Source of the DNA: CAWAXW01 sp963786155
GTDB taxonomy: Bacteria > Actinomycetota > CADDZG01 > WHSQ01
Assembly (NCBI GenBank): GCA_963786155.1
Contig: CAWAXW010000006.1
Location: forward strand, 1,922,001-1,986,000
Direction: 5' to 3'
DNA length: 64,000 bases
Numbering within the stretch: position 1 is the stretch's first letter; each line of letters opens with the position of its first letter. This document shows positions 17,206-28,573 of the stretch, in pieces. The position numbers were made by a program, and so were the translations under genes. Below the pieces are notes generated by a model. The model saw nothing but the letters and a program-made list of their open reading frames with translations. It was not told where the DNA came from and did no database searches.

Positions 17206-20200
17206 CTAGTTGGGGCTTGGGTTAACCGCCCTGGTGTTGTTGTTCTCGTTGCTCTCAGTTACTTGGTTCAGCGAGTCCGCGGTCGCGATGCGTTCTTTGT
17301 TGTGTCCGGGGATCTGCTGCGTTATCGATTGTCCGGCCGCAAGACCCGAGAAGTTGTAAGAGGTCCCCGTCGTGTTTGGTTCGGCCACCTTGACGCTGAA
17401 GGCACCGGCAGCAGCCTGGCCCACGTTCGAAACCGTGAAACTGCCGGTCGAAGTCGCAGAAATGACGAGGTCGGGGAGCTGCGCCGCGGGGATGGCCCGC
17501 GTGTTGTTGGTCTCGTTGGACTCGACGACGGCGCTGCCAGAATCGGCGACGGCTTCGCGAGCGCTGGCTGAGGGTTGGAGCGTCTGAGTTTGCGATGCCC
17601 CCACCGCGAGCCCCGTGTGCTGGAAGGTTTGGAGGGTCTGTCCGGATGTATTCCTCACGACTACGGCAAACCCGCCCGCCGCAGCGTTGCCCTGGTTGCT
17701 GACCGTGTAGCTCGTGGTCGTCGTTGCTGAGATAACCAAGTCTGGGCGAGGCGCGGGCGAGCTCGGAGGTGGACTGCTCGGAGGTGGAGAAGTGGTGGTG
17801 GGACTCGGCGAAGAGCCGGCGGGGATGATCCCGGTGTTGTTGCTCTCGTTCGACTCGGGCACCTGAGATTGCGAGTCGACGAGCACCGTGCGCTGCTGGC
17901 TCGAAGATGCGACCTGTTGGGTGAATGAAGCCCCTGCCACCAGACCGGGATTGGTGAAGGTCTGCAGGATCGTTCCTTGCGGGCTGCTCAATCGCACTTC
18001 GAAGGGCCCCGATGCTCCACCTCCGACGTTGGCCACCGTGAAGCTCGTCGTGGTCGTGGCGCTGACGACCAGATCGGGCAGCGTAGCGGGGATCGAGCCC
18101 GTGTTGTTGGCTTCGTCGGACTCCGGCACTCGGTTGGAGGGGTCCACCACAACGGTGCGCACCTGATTCGAAGAGGCGACCTGGCGAGTATCGGATGCTC
18201 CCGCAGCCAATCCGGGGAAGTCGACCGTTTGAAGCACGGTTCCCTGCGGACTGCGCAACTCGACGACGAATGGTCCGGCGTCTCCTCCGAGATTGTTCAC
18301 CGTGAAGCTCGTAGCGGTGGTCGCGCCGACCGTCAGGTCGGCAGGTGTCGGTGCCTTTGGTCCTGCGACCTGAACCGTCTCGGCGTAGACGAGTCGTCGG
18401 CCAAACGTCACTGCCGGCAGCGGCTTGGTGAGAATCTGCTTGATGATGCGTTCGAATTCACGGATCACGAGACGAAGCGGCTGCCCTCCCACGCTCTCCG
18501 GCAAGGAGAGCTGCCCCGACCACACTGCTATGCCGCTCCGGTCAAACCCGCTCTCGAGGATCGTCTCGGAGCCATCTATCGGTACCCATGCGAGCGCCTC
18601 GTTCGGATCGGGGACCTCTGGTCGAAGTCGCTCGATGGTCACCTCGACCTCCGCCGGCCCGTCGCCGAGCTCGCTCGCTCTGTAACTCCTACCGGCAAGC
18701 GAGATGTTCACGAGATGCGGGTCCGTGGGATCGAGAGTCATGGTCAGCGAGCGGTCCGGGGTGAGTTGGATGAAGTCCGCGGCCACCACGCGCGAGAGAT
18801 GGGCGTCGTCCAGAGAGTTCGGTTGGTAGCGCGCCAATGCGAGCTTCACGAACGGGAAGTACGCGTCGGTATCCATGATGATGTCGCAGTACCAAAGGTT
18901 CAGTTCCTCGTCGAAACCGACGTCGTGCCCGACCACGGCGACCTTTACCTCGGGCATTTCTTCGATCGTGAACTTGAGGTCGACTTCGCGACTAGTGCCA
19001 CCGACCCTCAGAGGGAAGTCACTGCCTTCGGGCAGGGACGTTGTTGGTTCGGACAACCACAGCGGGTCCAGTCCCCACCGGGTGATGAAGGGTTTGATCT
19101 TCTCCGAGGGAGACTTGGTCGGCCTTCCAACCTCTTGCTTCGGGTAGACGAGTACACCCAATTGCTCCCCCGCCCCCGAAGACCACCATGGGCGGTCGAG
19201 GTAGATGCGCAGCCCCCGGCCCTTCCGCTGACTTGTCTTCGACGTCGGCGTTTCGCTGCGCTCCCATTGGAAGGTGGGCACGATGTACAGCAACTTGGGC
19301 GCGGCAGGGCGCGCCGAGTTGGGCACCGTTAGAACCACATCTTCGGATTCTCGGGTGATCGGGGGCGAGATGTAGTCGACACGGAGGTCGGTATTGATGG
19401 GTATGCCGCCCCCCTTGCGCCGGATCGTGCCCGCGTCGTAGTCCATCTCGTAGTCGGTGTCTTTGACGTAGGTGACCTTGCCGTCGACGCTCTTGACCTT
19501 TTCCGAGTCCCTAACGACCCCCGCCGCACCCAGGAGCCTCGGGTCTGGTGGGAGCGCGTGTACCTCGCCTCCATTGTCGAAGCGGATCGTCCTGTGGTCG
19601 GTGAAGTAATCCTTGAAGCGGGTCGTTGCGATCGTCCTGTAGGTGACTTCGCGGTACTTGGTGTCGTAGAACTCGTGGCGGCCACGGAACAGTCGCGCGC
19701 GGCCGGGCGGGGCAACGACTTTGTGATTGAAGGCGATGCCCTCGACCGGGATCTCCTTCTTCGGCTCCCAGGCGCCGGTCGTCCCGTCTATCTGGTCGAA
19801 GACGTCGACCCACTTCCCTCGGACATCGATCTCGGCGGTGCCTTTCGCGTCGAAGATGTGCCCATCGCTCAGAGTCACGTAGGTCTGGCCGAGGCTGCGC
19901 GCCAGCTTGAGCTCCTTGAACGCAGGTGCCAGCAGAGGTTGCCTCACGGCATGCACGAGTATGAGCTTGCGAGCGGGCATGGCCATCACGTGCGTTCCGG
20001 CGACGATCCGGGCCAGATGCTTCATCTCTTCGCTTGCGCGCGACCAGAAGCGCGGGCTCTGCGCCTCGTCTGCAACCCGGCGCATCAACTCGAGACTGGG
20101 AAGCTCGAACCCTCTCGCCGCGGTGCGGCCCTTGTACCTGCGCGACGCCTGGTTCATCCAACGCACGAACTTGAGTCGCCGAACCTCGTCCTCGTCCACC

Positions 20201-21496
20201 TCATCGTCTTGCTTCGGGTTGTCGGCCGCCTTGGCGATCCATCGCATCAGGCCGAGCTTCGCGATGTCCTCTGCCTCGTGGTACGAGCTGTAATCAACTT
20301 CGACGACATCCGCTTTGGGTAGCGAGACCCGAAGGGTCGAACGGCCGAAATCGTGGCTCTGCGTCGCTCCTTCTTCGACCCTCAGCAGGAACGTGTTCAC
20401 CTCGGGCCATTGCTTGCCGGCGGTGAAGGAGACCTTGGTCGGGATCTTCAAGGCTTCGGCGGCCGGCAATCCGACGAAGGCCGCACCCTTGGAGACGGGA
20501 TCCGGGAGGTATGGAACCCGCGCCGTCTTCCCGTTCTCGACCGGGAAGTTCAGCTCGTCGACGTCGTAGTAGGGCTGGCCGAAGTTGGACGGATCCGATT
20601 TAGCTCCGGGGTGCACGTAGTTGCCGGAGGCATCCTTGGCTGCGAATGACCCGTCGCCCGCGCGCCGCGATCACGTCGTACGAGTCTGGGCTGATACCGC
20701 CGGGAGTGTCGAACATCTCGTGTAGCTCGGCCGAGAACTGATCGACCTTGGGAGGCGCAACATGGCGCAGGGACGGCACCGTTGCCGCCGCCGGAGTGTC
20801 GAAGTTGCTTCGGATGACCATGCGCTCCGCCGATTCGCCCTCGGTGCGGGGGTTGCGCATCAGAAGCTCGGGCGGTGGTCCCGGTTCCAGCCGGTCGTAC
20901 GCCTGGAGGTCGCTGGCCTCGGCGAAGTCTTTGGAGGCCGGATCTCCGAATGGGGTCACGTTCCCGGCGAGGTCTGCCACTCGGGCCCGAACGCGATAGC
21001 TCTTCCCGTAGCGGAGGACGGGTAGGACACCTTCCGGAGTGGTCGGCACCCGGTACTGAACGGAGAGCTCGAAATCTGTCGCCGGACCGTTTTGGATGCT
21101 CTCGGGCCGTTCGGCGTTGTTAACCGCCTTGCCCACCCGCGTTGCCACGAGGCTCCAGTTGGCCCACCGGAAGAGGGCTTCGTGAAGCGAGAGCTCCTTC
21201 TGCTTCTCGTCGGTGGTGCTCCCCTTCGGAGGCTTCGTGAGGGCGAGGGTTATCCAACCGAAATCCGGCTCGAGGGGCACCGCAACGCTGCCCTCCCCCA
21301 CTCCGAAGGTCGCTACACCGCTGCGCGAGCAGAGTGAGAACCAACGTCCAACTTCCTCGTCCCACACATCGATCGCATAGCCGCGCACGAGATCCTCGGC
21401 GAAGAGTCCCACTTCTTGCTTGCCCTTCAACAACAGTTGCTTCTGGTAGTCCTTCTCGATCTTGACCTTGAGCTCGGCCGCGCGCCCAGATCTCAT
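17206..21496 (-). CDS. Large exported protein with four C-terminal CARDB domains, interrupted
   Basis: Two frames, 21496-20600 and 20616-17206, form one protein of about 1,430 residues: a net +1 change near 20659 separates '...DSYDVIAAR' from 'GDGSFAAKDASGNYVHPG'. The first ~1,000 residues match no family I recognise; they are beta-rich, with an Fn3-like stretch 'YRVRARVADLAGNVTPF'. The last ~400 residues hold four CARDB (cell-adhesion-like) repeats, each 'PDLVISATTTTSFTVSN..' to 'VxESNExNNT', with a Ser/Pro/Thr linker between the second and third. I see no signal peptide of its own. It is the last gene of a three-gene cluster. Role unknown; a surface or secreted complex is likely. Confidence 0.7.
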
Positions 21497-21516
21497 AAGG
21501 GTGAGCCCCGGCGACC

Positions 21517-22702
21517 TCAGGGACGGGGGGGAAGGGTTTCAAACTGTACTTCGGCCTCGCCGTCGGTCCCCTGCCGGGTCCGCCCCCTGGGGATCGGATT
21601 CCTTGCGACTGCGGCCTGGGTCTTCAAAGTCTTGATCACCAACGCGGCGAAGCGACTCAGCTTGAGCGCCGCGCCGTCGGTGTCGAGTTGAGTCAGGTCG
21701 AATACGCGTACGCCATCCTTGTATGTGTTGGCCAGGTTGAGGCGGCCCTTGACGATCTCTCGTTGAGTCGGGGTGGAGTTATCCGGATTCTGAGGCGACG
21801 ACCTTGGTTCGGCGGTGAAGCTGCGCATGTTGGTTTCGGTCTTAAGGGATTCGAACTGTGGCGCGGGGCCCATGGCTTCGCTCCACAGGGGCTTCACCCA
21901 TACCTTGATAACCTCTGCCCTATTCTCCGGCACTTCGACCTCGAGGTCGAACACGATGCCAAGCAGACGCATGAGTTGAGGATGCTTGCTCAGCAACGCG
22001 ATCATCTGATGGAAGTCGATCCTCCTGTCGGGGCCCTTGCCGGGAACCCCAAGAGGAACACGCTTCCTTCCGCCCCCATCGAAGAACCTCTGGGCAAGGA
22101 AGAAGTCGGTCGCGGGATCGCGTTTGGTCCTGTCGAGCGCCTCGATCCCCAACTTCTTGGTCTGCGAGTCCCCCAGGCGATCGGATATGGACGATCTGAT
22201 ATCCGAGCGCGCCGTTCCACCCACCTTCTCGCCCTCGATCGTCGCCGGTGGCGCGATCAGGCCGAAGAAGCCGTCCTTCACCAGCTTGTCGGCCGCCAAG
22301 GCCACCGTAGGCGAAATGGTTGCGATCTTTGTGATCTTGGTCTCGGTGAAGAGAGCCACAGCTTGAGCGGGAAACGACGCTAGCGTCACGCCATCGATCT
22401 TTTCGAACGCATACGAGCGCACCAACGTTGAGGGAGGGAAAAGGAGAGCCCACAAGTCCTCACGCGGCAGCGGGCGAACCGGCCAGTCGCTGGCCCCTTG
22501 CGGAGTTGCTTTCGCTTCCGAACGAGACTCTGAACGCAAGCTCGTTGGCTTTGACCGGCCACCCGTCGAAGACGAAGGACGACAATTGAGCTTCGGGGGC
22601 ATCTCCGGTGAGTCGAGGGGATAGAACGACCGACAGCTTGACCTTTCCGCCCTCGAGCTTGCCTGCGGGAACGGCCGTACAGAGGATCTCCTGCTTCGCC
22701 AT
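21517..22702 (-). CDS. Unknown protein, middle gene of exported cluster, interrupted
   Basis: ATG at 22702 overlaps the stop of the upstream gene (TGATG), indicating translational coupling. The N-terminus (MAKQEILCTAVPAG...LSPRL) is in one frame to about 22500 and the rest in the next ('GASDWPVRPLPREDLWALLF' onward), a net +1 change around 22490-22540. The whole is about 390 residues, with no signal peptide or membrane segment. A 'KVKLSVVLSPRL' strand, a short 'FDGW' and a long alpha/beta body are visible but no family that I can name. The next gene starts 20 nt downstream. Its partners are exported, so it may act on them before or during export, or be a structural part. Function unknown. Confidence 0.65.
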
Positions 22703-25700
22703 CAGCCCACTCCCGCGAATGCTTCAGGCGCAAAGGCGGCGGAGTACTCGTCCACCCACTCCTGCTCGGTGAATATCTCCGTGAAGGTGACCGGCGTTGG
22801 ACCACTTGGAGCTTGGAGTATCTCGGGCGCGCCCAGCGCGCGCGCCGGCGGCCGGCAAAGCACGCTGCCGTCGCCGCCACCCCCTCCGAACTGCTTCTCC
22901 ACAGTCATGTCAACCGACGCGCTGAACAGCAAGACCTCAACCTCGACCGTCAATGTCGCCTGGCCCCACACCTCATCCTTGATGAAGTCGTAGGTGAGGC
23001 TCATCCTGAACTCGAGCGAAATGCTGATGATCCCGAGGACCTCGAGTTCCCCGCCGAGTCGCACGTAACCCTCGAGTTGAGCCACGGGGCCGCAATCCGG
23101 GGTCGTGCCTATCGCAAAATAGATCCCGGCCATGATGTGCACGCCGCCACTGGCCACGCCGATGTCTATCGAAGCGTTTGCTCCGAACTCGAGCCCGACC
23201 TCGAACAGCTCGATGCCGAGGTCGCCCTTCTCGTCCGCGCCGACGGTGAGGGCGACGAAGCCTCCGCCTCCGAAGATCGTGTAGGTGAGCAGGAACTGCG
23301 AGTCGCGTGTGCAGAAGCTGAACTTGGCCTTCAGAGGATCGCCGGTGAACGGGATGATCACGCCCGCGTTCAAGCTCATGTTGGACAAAGAGAAGATGCC
23401 GACGTTGACGGTCGGGATCTTGAGCGTGTAGCTCGCCTCGATCTTCGAGGGCAGCACATCGATGCTGAGCCCGCTGCCTCCGAAATTCATGAAGTCTTTG
23501 AGCTCGTTGATGAAGGTCAGGATCCCTGCGAAGACGACCTCGTCGATATCGACGTCGACGTCCGGCGACTTGCCCTTGCGAGTACTGAAGGTGACTTTGT
23601 TGAAGGTGATGATCAGGAACGCGCTTTCCTTCCCGATCATGTTGACGTTGAAGTTGCGCAAGTCGCCGACGATCTCGAAGTCCGGCTCGCCGGGCGGGTT
23701 GATAGGCGTGGTGAAAGTAGCGTGCACGTCCAACGACGCATTCGACAAGGGCTCGAAGATGCCGAGAGGATCCGACGTCAGCTCAGAGCCTTTGAGGGAC
23801 CAGTCAAAACTCGTAATGAGCTTTTCCGGAATCTGGGTCGAGTCCCCGCCGGGGTAGATCGTGCGACTCAGGAGCTCGGGGGCCTTGTCGAAACCGGCCA
23901 CGTCCAGGATGTCGGCCAGCAATACTCCGCCGAGGATCTTGGCTCCCTCGAAGAATTCCGCGGGGTTGAAGCCTCCGGGCACGTCCTTCCCGGAGAGATC
24001 GCCCCCCATCGGGCCGGTCTTCCGAGAAAGGCCCGCGATGCTCATGTCGGGCGTGACCAACCCACCCGAACGGTCGGAGCCCGAACCTCCGTAAGTAAGA
24101 CCGACCGGATTCTTCAAGCGGACGAAGATCTGAGGGCCTTCGTTTGCGCCTCCGAAACCGTCTGTCACGTAGTTGGGGTGGAACTCAACCGTCGCGGTGT
24201 CGAGGCCCGCGCCCTTGACCTGTTCTATGGCCTGCAGGCGGACGTCGGATTGCAAGAGCCTCGCCCTCCAGCGGAGCTCACCAGTCGGCACATGTTCGGA
24301 ACTAAATTGAAGGCTCTTGACCTCGAGTGCGGCATCGCCCGGTCTCTCGGGGGTCGAGTCGGCGAATGCGACCTTCTGACCCTGAAGGTCGATCTTCCGT
24401 CGAGGCAAGTTTCCGATCGTCAGATAAGACGCTTGAACCTTGCCCACGATGCCGGAGTCGTTCGCCGCCGATCCAATGACGAACACGAGCGGAGCGGTGA
24501 ATTCCGAATCCTGGCCATCCCAGTCGGTCGCCGACATGTGGAAGGCAAAGTCGGCGCCGGCGACTCGAGGCCAGAAAGCCGCCTGCCCATCGTGGATGGA
24601 CGACGATTCGGGCTTGTCGAGGTTCGGGGTGACGAGAGTCCTCATCCGAATCGTCGTGAAGGGCATATCGCGCTTGGTGTAGGTCTTCTCGGGTTCCTTG
24701 ACGACGATGAATTGCCTTTGTCGCAGGTATGCCCCGGGGCTGCCCTTCTGGCTTCCGGTTTCGATCGGTTGGATCTTTCGCTCGGTGATGGTGATCAAGA
24801 CGGCGCGGTGACCGAATGGGAACAGGAAGCCTTGCTGGATGATCTTGACGAAGTTGTCGCGCCCCATAGCCGCTCGATGGGACCAATGGATCACGTCCAG
24901 GTGGTTGATCCCCTTGTGGGCCCAGTCGCCCTGGACGTCCATCCAGGCTCCGAGCGAGGTGAGCATCAGTCTGTTGACGTTGACCGGTTTGGGCTTGAGA
25001 TTCGACGTTAGGAAATCCGACGTCAGCCGTACGAGTTGGTAGCGGTGGTTGGCCTTGAGCGACATCCGGAAAGGCTCCAGATTGTTGGAGGGTGGCAGAT
25101 TGTTGGAGGGCGGACTGTCTTTCTTGAATCCCGGGGTCCAGATCGCGTGGATCTTCGGCTTGTCGGAGACTCCGGCCAGCTGGCGGGAGGTCCTGATCAG
25201 TGCGGTGTGCCATAGCTCCGCCCGGCCCTCGTGGAGCACCGGCGCTTTCCGATGTCTCCACCCATGACCTTCCTCCTGCGGCGAGATGATGAGTTGCCAT
25301 GGCGCCTCGATCGCCGTTTCCTCCGGCCGCGGCGCTCTGATATCCGGGAGTCGTTCGCCTTCTTCTACCGTCTGAGCCACCGGCGCCGAGTTAAGAGTGA
25401 ACCGACTCCAGTCCAAAAGGCTCTCGAGCGTGAAGGGGATCTCCTTGATTGAGGCCGGCACGAGGAACGCAAGTCGGCTTTCCCCGGACAGCCTCGCCCG
25501 GATGGGTGGGGTGTGCAGAGTGTCGCTTCCCGATGCGTCGGCGGCTTCGAAGAAAGCCTCCTCTCCGATTGACTGAGGAGGGAAATGCACCACGACATAG
25601 GAGTTCAAGAGCTGGTCCGACCGGACCACCCTGGGGGGACCACCCACCAGCCTGAAGTTGATGAATTCGAAGCGCAGCGACAACATGTCGTCGGGGCGCG

Positions 25701-25938
25701 TCGCGTAAGCCGTAACGACCGCGCCCTGCGTTTGCGCAAGAGCGCGCGTTGCAGACAGCAGCCCATGACCTCTCAGCTCGAGGAGGCCGGCCCCCGCGAG
25801 AAGCGAGCTCCACCGTAAGAGGTCGCGCCGGGTGAGCCGAGTTGTGTCTAGAAAGGCGAGGTAACTGGGGTCTGTGCGATAGGCGCGAGGTTCAGCGGCC
25901 CGGTTCCGCCGTCGATCCCCACCCATCGGCTCCCCCAT
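22702..25938 (-). CDS. Large Tat-exported protein of unknown function
   Basis: 1078 residues. About residues 35-70 carry a twin-arginine signal, 'TRRDLLRW' followed by a hydrophobic stretch and 'ATRALAQ', so it is predicted to be exported folded. The mature part is beta-rich with many amphipathic strands in the C-terminal half (about 700-1000), reminiscent of a long beta-sheet or barrel-like lipid-transfer fold, but no named family is recognised and no catalytic motif is seen. ATG 25938 and the in-frame ATG 12 nt later (after GGGGGAG) are both possible starts. First gene of a cluster with 21517-22702 and 17206-21496; the stop overlaps the next start by one base. Confidence 0.75.
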   Translation of the reverse strand: MGEPMGGDRRRNRAAEPRAYRTDPSYLAFLDTTRLTRRDLLRWSSLLAGAGLLELRGHGLLSATRALAQTQGAVVTAYATRPDDMLSLRFEFINFRLVGGPPRVVRSDQLLNSYVVVHFPPQSIGEEAFFEAADASGSDTLHTPPIRARLSGESRLAFLVPASIKEIPFTLESLLDWSRFTLNSAPVAQTVEEGERLPDIRAPRPEETAIEAPWQLIISPQEEGHGWRHRKAPVLHEGRAELWHTALIRTSRQLAGVSDKPKIHAIWTPGFKKDSPPSNNLPPSNNLEPFRMSLKANHRYQLVRLTSDFLTSNLKPKPVNVNRLMLTSLGAWMDVQGDWAHKGINHLDVIHWSHRAAMGRDNFVKIIQQGFLFPFGHRAVLITITERKIQPIETGSQKGSPGAYLRQRQFIVVKEPEKTYTKRDMPFTTIRMRTLVTPNLDKPESSSIHDGQAAFWPRVAGADFAFHMSATDWDGQDSEFTAPLVFVIGSAANDSGIVGKVQASYLTIGNLPRRKIDLQGQKVAFADSTPERPGDAALEVKSLQFSSEHVPTGELRWRARLLQSDVRLQAIEQVKGAGLDTATVEFHPNYVTDGFGGANEGPQIFVRLKNPVGLTYGGSGSDRSGGLVTPDMSIAGLSRKTGPMGGDLSGKDVPGGFNPAEFFEGAKILGGVLLADILDVAGFDKAPELLSRTIYPGGDSTQIPEKLITSFDWSLKGSELTSDPLGIFEPLSNASLDVHATFTTPINPPGEPDFEIVGDLRNFNVNMIGKESAFLIITFNKVTFSTRKGKSPDVDVDIDEVVFAGILTFINELKDFMNFGGSGLSIDVLPSKIEASYTLKIPTVNVGIFSLSNMSLNAGVIIPFTGDPLKAKFSFCTRDSQFLLTYTIFGGGGFVALTVGADEKGDLGIELFEVGLEFGANASIDIGVASGGVHIMAGIYFAIGTTPDCGPVAQLEGYVRLGGELEVLGIISISLEFRMSLTYDFIKDEVWGQATLTVEVEVLLFSASVDMTVEKQFGGGGGDGSVLCRPPARALGAPEILQAPSGPTPVTFTEIFTEQEWVDEYSAAFAPEAFAGVG

Positions 25939-26006
25939 CCCCTATAGAGGCGCGTGCTGTTGAGAAGCTACGCCCGCCACTCACCGCCGGATAGGGGCTT
26001 TGCGCA

Positions 26007-28052
26007 TTATTCGCGAATCAGTCCCGGCGCCGAGCCGATACCGACGTCGGCTAGTCGGGCCAAGGAGTTGATGTGCCCGGAGGCGTCGACCAGCCAGACG
26101 CTCGAGAGATAACGCACCAGCCAAGCCAGGTCGTCTCCCATCGTCCACTCGATCGGAACGGCTTCGGCATCGACATCCAACCGGCCGGCCGGAGCTAGCT
26201 TCAATCCACGCGTGTCCTTCACGATGTCGCCCAGATCGACGATCGGCTCGTAACGTGGTTCGGTCCCCTCGAAGGTGATCACGCCGAGCTCGGCGCTCTC
26301 GATGGGTCCATCGGTCGTGCCGGGACAGCAGAGCTTGATCACGTTCACTTCGTTGGGCCCCCGTGACGTCGGGGCCAAATAGAGAGCCCCCTCTTCATCG
26401 GGTTCCACAAGGGTCGCCTCCACGGACGTGGAGCGCAAAGGCTGCGGCAGGTCGACGCGATAGAGACCCGGAGATGGCTGCTCCGAGACCACGTACACGG
26501 CCTCGCCTCCCGCGTCCCAATGCACCCGGTTGGCGACTGCACCATCGGCGAATGTGAGATCCAGCACGATGCGCTTGCCGCCGCGACTCGGCTTCCCGAA
26601 TACGAGCTCTCCTTCGGCAAAGGAAGGGTCCTCGAAGGGCGTCAGCCAGGCTGCCTTTAGCCCGGGACCGAATGAGGGCGCCACACCTTCGCCCACCACG
26701 ACGGGCGGAACATCCGGTGCAGCGATGTCGATCGCGCGTAGCTCCGTGACCCCGGAATCGTTGCGAACCGTGTACAGGAGCGTGCGGGCGTTGGGAGAGA
26801 TCGCCGGGTTCCATCCGCCGCCCTCTTCGGCGATGAGCCGTTCACTGCCGTCCCCGTACATCCCGAGCAAAGCGCCGTCTTTGATGTAGGCAAACAGCAG
26901 GGCCTGGGCCGGGATCGTGTCGGAAGGAGCGTCTCGCTCCTCGATCTCTTCCTGCTCCGTCGTAAGCACACGCGCTATCGAATTCTCATCCGGCAGAGTC
27001 ACCCAGACGGCACCCTCGCCCGCGCTGATACCGGCGGCCCCTGCATCGATCGGCAAGGGGTCGCCCACTCGCACGCCGTCCGGGCTCAGACGGAATAGTC
27101 GCGAACGATCCGCCGACGAGGCCAGCGCCCACGCCTCCGTCGGACCCAGCGAGATCTCCACCGCCGAGCCCCCGACCTCCACGACCCGGCGTTGCCCGCT
27201 CTCGAGATCGGTGACGTAGAGCTCGCCTGTCGCGCCCGAGCCCACCCACAACGAGCCCAGCCCCAGCGCGATGTCGTTCCCGGTCGCCGAAGCGGGTACG
27301 GACTCGGCCTCTTCCGAACCGAAACCGAGCGCGCGCGAGGCTCGTGCGATCCGAACCACGCGTCCGGTCGAACCGTCGTAGGCCCATATCTGACCCTCGC
27401 CGGCGGCCACTTCCGTCGCGGCGAAGCCTTCGACCGAACGTTCTTCGAGGAGCTCGCCCGAGTCACGATCGAACTCCTGCACGGCTCCGCTCTCGAGTCC
27501 CGCAACCCACAGACCGTCGAGACCCACGGCCAGATCGAGGCCGGTGTCCGCGGCATCCCCGACGGTCAGCGCGGTCCCGCGAGCCTCACCGGTGCGGGGA
27601 TCGAGGCGATGCACCACACCGCTACCCGATTCCGCCACCCACAGCGTGCCCGTCGAAAGGACGATGTCGCCTGGTCCCTCCAACTCGACGTGGTCGATGA
27701 CCGCACCGGAATCTGGGTCGAGGCGCGCGAGCCCTTCGGAATCCGTGACCCAGACGACTCCCCCACCGGCAACCACCGCGCGGGGCGAGTCGGCGACCTC
27801 CGCCACGCCCTGCACCGCGAGCCGGTCCGTCTCCCCCGTCCCCTCGAAGCCGCCCCGTTCTGGAGCTCTCACGAGGAAGAAGGCCAACACGACGGCGGCC
27901 GCGGTTGCGACCGAAGTCGATGCGATCAAGAACGTGAGTCGGCGACGGCGACGCTTGAGGAACCGCTCCCGAGCCGCGGCCACATCCATCGGGCGATATC
28001 CCTCACCGACCGATTTCAGGGATTCCTTTAGCAGGCGATCGAGATCGTTCAT
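26007..28052 (-). CDS. Membrane-anchored beta-propeller protein, sigma-factor partner
   Basis: Start ATG 28052 overlaps the stop of the ECF sigma gene (ATGA), so the two are co-translated. 681 residues: about 40 cytoplasmic residues ending in a KRRRRR cluster, one membrane helix (about 45-65), then an extracytoplasmic region of repeated 'GSLWVGSGATGELYVTD' / 'GAVWVTLPDENSIARV' blades typical of NHL/YVTN-like propellers, and a second set of TolB-like blades. Such genes after an ECF sigma usually encode its regulator, but there is no zinc-binding HxxxCxxC motif, so an anti-sigma role is inferred only from coupling and topology. It may sense an extracytoplasmic ligand. Confidence 0.8.
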   Translation of the reverse strand: MNDLDRLLKESLKSVGEGYRPMDVAAARERFLKRRRRRLTFLIASTSVATAAAVVLAFFLVRAPERGGFEGTGETDRLAVQGVAEVADSPRAVVAGGGVVWVTDSEGLARLDPDSGAVIDHVELEGPGDIVLSTGTLWVAESGSGVVHRLDPRTGEARGTALTVGDAADTGLDLAVGLDGLWVAGLESGAVQEFDRDSGELLEERSVEGFAATEVAAGEGQIWAYDGSTGRVVRIARASRALGFGSEEAESVPASATGNDIALGLGSLWVGSGATGELYVTDLESGQRRVVEVGGSAVEISLGPTEAWALASSADRSRLFRLSPDGVRVGDPLPIDAGAAGISAGEGAVWVTLPDENSIARVLTTEQEEIEERDAPSDTIPAQALLFAYIKDGALLGMYGDGSERLIAEEGGGWNPAISPNARTLLYTVRNDSGVTELRAIDIAAPDVPPVVVGEGVAPSFGPGLKAAWLTPFEDPSFAEGELVFGKPSRGGKRIVLDLTFADGAVANRVHWDAGGEAVYVVSEQPSPGLYRVDLPQPLRSTSVEATLVEPDEEGALYLAPTSRGPNEVNVIKLCCPGTTDGPIESAELGVITFEGTEPRYEPIVDLGDIVKDTRGLKLAPAGRLDVDAEAVPIEWTMGDDLAWLVRYLSSVWLVDASGHINSLARLADVGIGSAPGLIRE

Positions 28053-28573
28053 GCCGAATCTCCCACCAGGGTCTGTCCCAGCGTCTTCTCGAGCTTGGCG
28101 CGCGCCTTGGATAGCTGTGACTTCACGGTGCCGACGGAGCATTCGAGGATCGAGGCGATCTCGGCCTCGGGCAGGTCGTCGAAATATCGAAGGACCACAC
28201 AGGCCCGCTGCCGCTCGGGCAGCCCCTTGACGGCTTCCCACACGACTCGGCCGGTCTCGTGACTCTCAGGGTCCCACGAGGGCCGTGGGCGTTCCTCGGC
28301 CTTCGTCTTGGCGTTGACCCGAGCCTCGATCATCTTCCTGCGGATGCGCGAGCGGCAGAGGTTGATGACGATCCGCTTGAGATACGCGTCGATGCTGTCG
28401 ACGTCCCGGATCCGCCGCCAGCCGTTGAAGGTCTTAAGCAGCGCCTCCATCACGATCTCCTCGCCCAATGCCGCATCGCCAAGGATCACGTACGCGAGCC
28501 GGCACATCGGCGCATAGTTCCGCTCGAACAGCTCGGCTACGGCCTGGTCTCGCTCGAGCTCGCTTCGCTCCAT
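28049..28573 (-). CDS. ECF-type RNA polymerase sigma factor
   Basis: Sigma-70 family factor of the small ECF (SigE-like) class, about 174 residues. Region 2 is seen in 'AELFERNYAPMCRLAYVILG' to 'TFNGWRRI', and region 4 in 'LPERQRACVVLRYFDDLPEA' followed by 'EIASILECSVGTVKSQLSKA', the promoter -35 helix-turn-helix. ATG 28573 is chosen; a TTG at 28615 would add 14 residues with no clear RBS. Its 3' end is fused by ATGA overlap to the membrane propeller gene, its likely regulator. It directs polymerase to a small regulon; targets are not evident here. Confidence 0.88.
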   Translation of the reverse strand: MERSELERDQAVAELFERNYAPMCRLAYVILGDAALGEEIVMEALLKTFNGWRRIRDVDSIDAYLKRIVINLCRSRIRRKMIEARVNAKTKAEERPRPSWDPESHETGRVVWEAVKGLPERQRACVVLRYFDDLPEAEIASILECSVGTVKSQLSKARAKLEKTLGQTLVGDSA

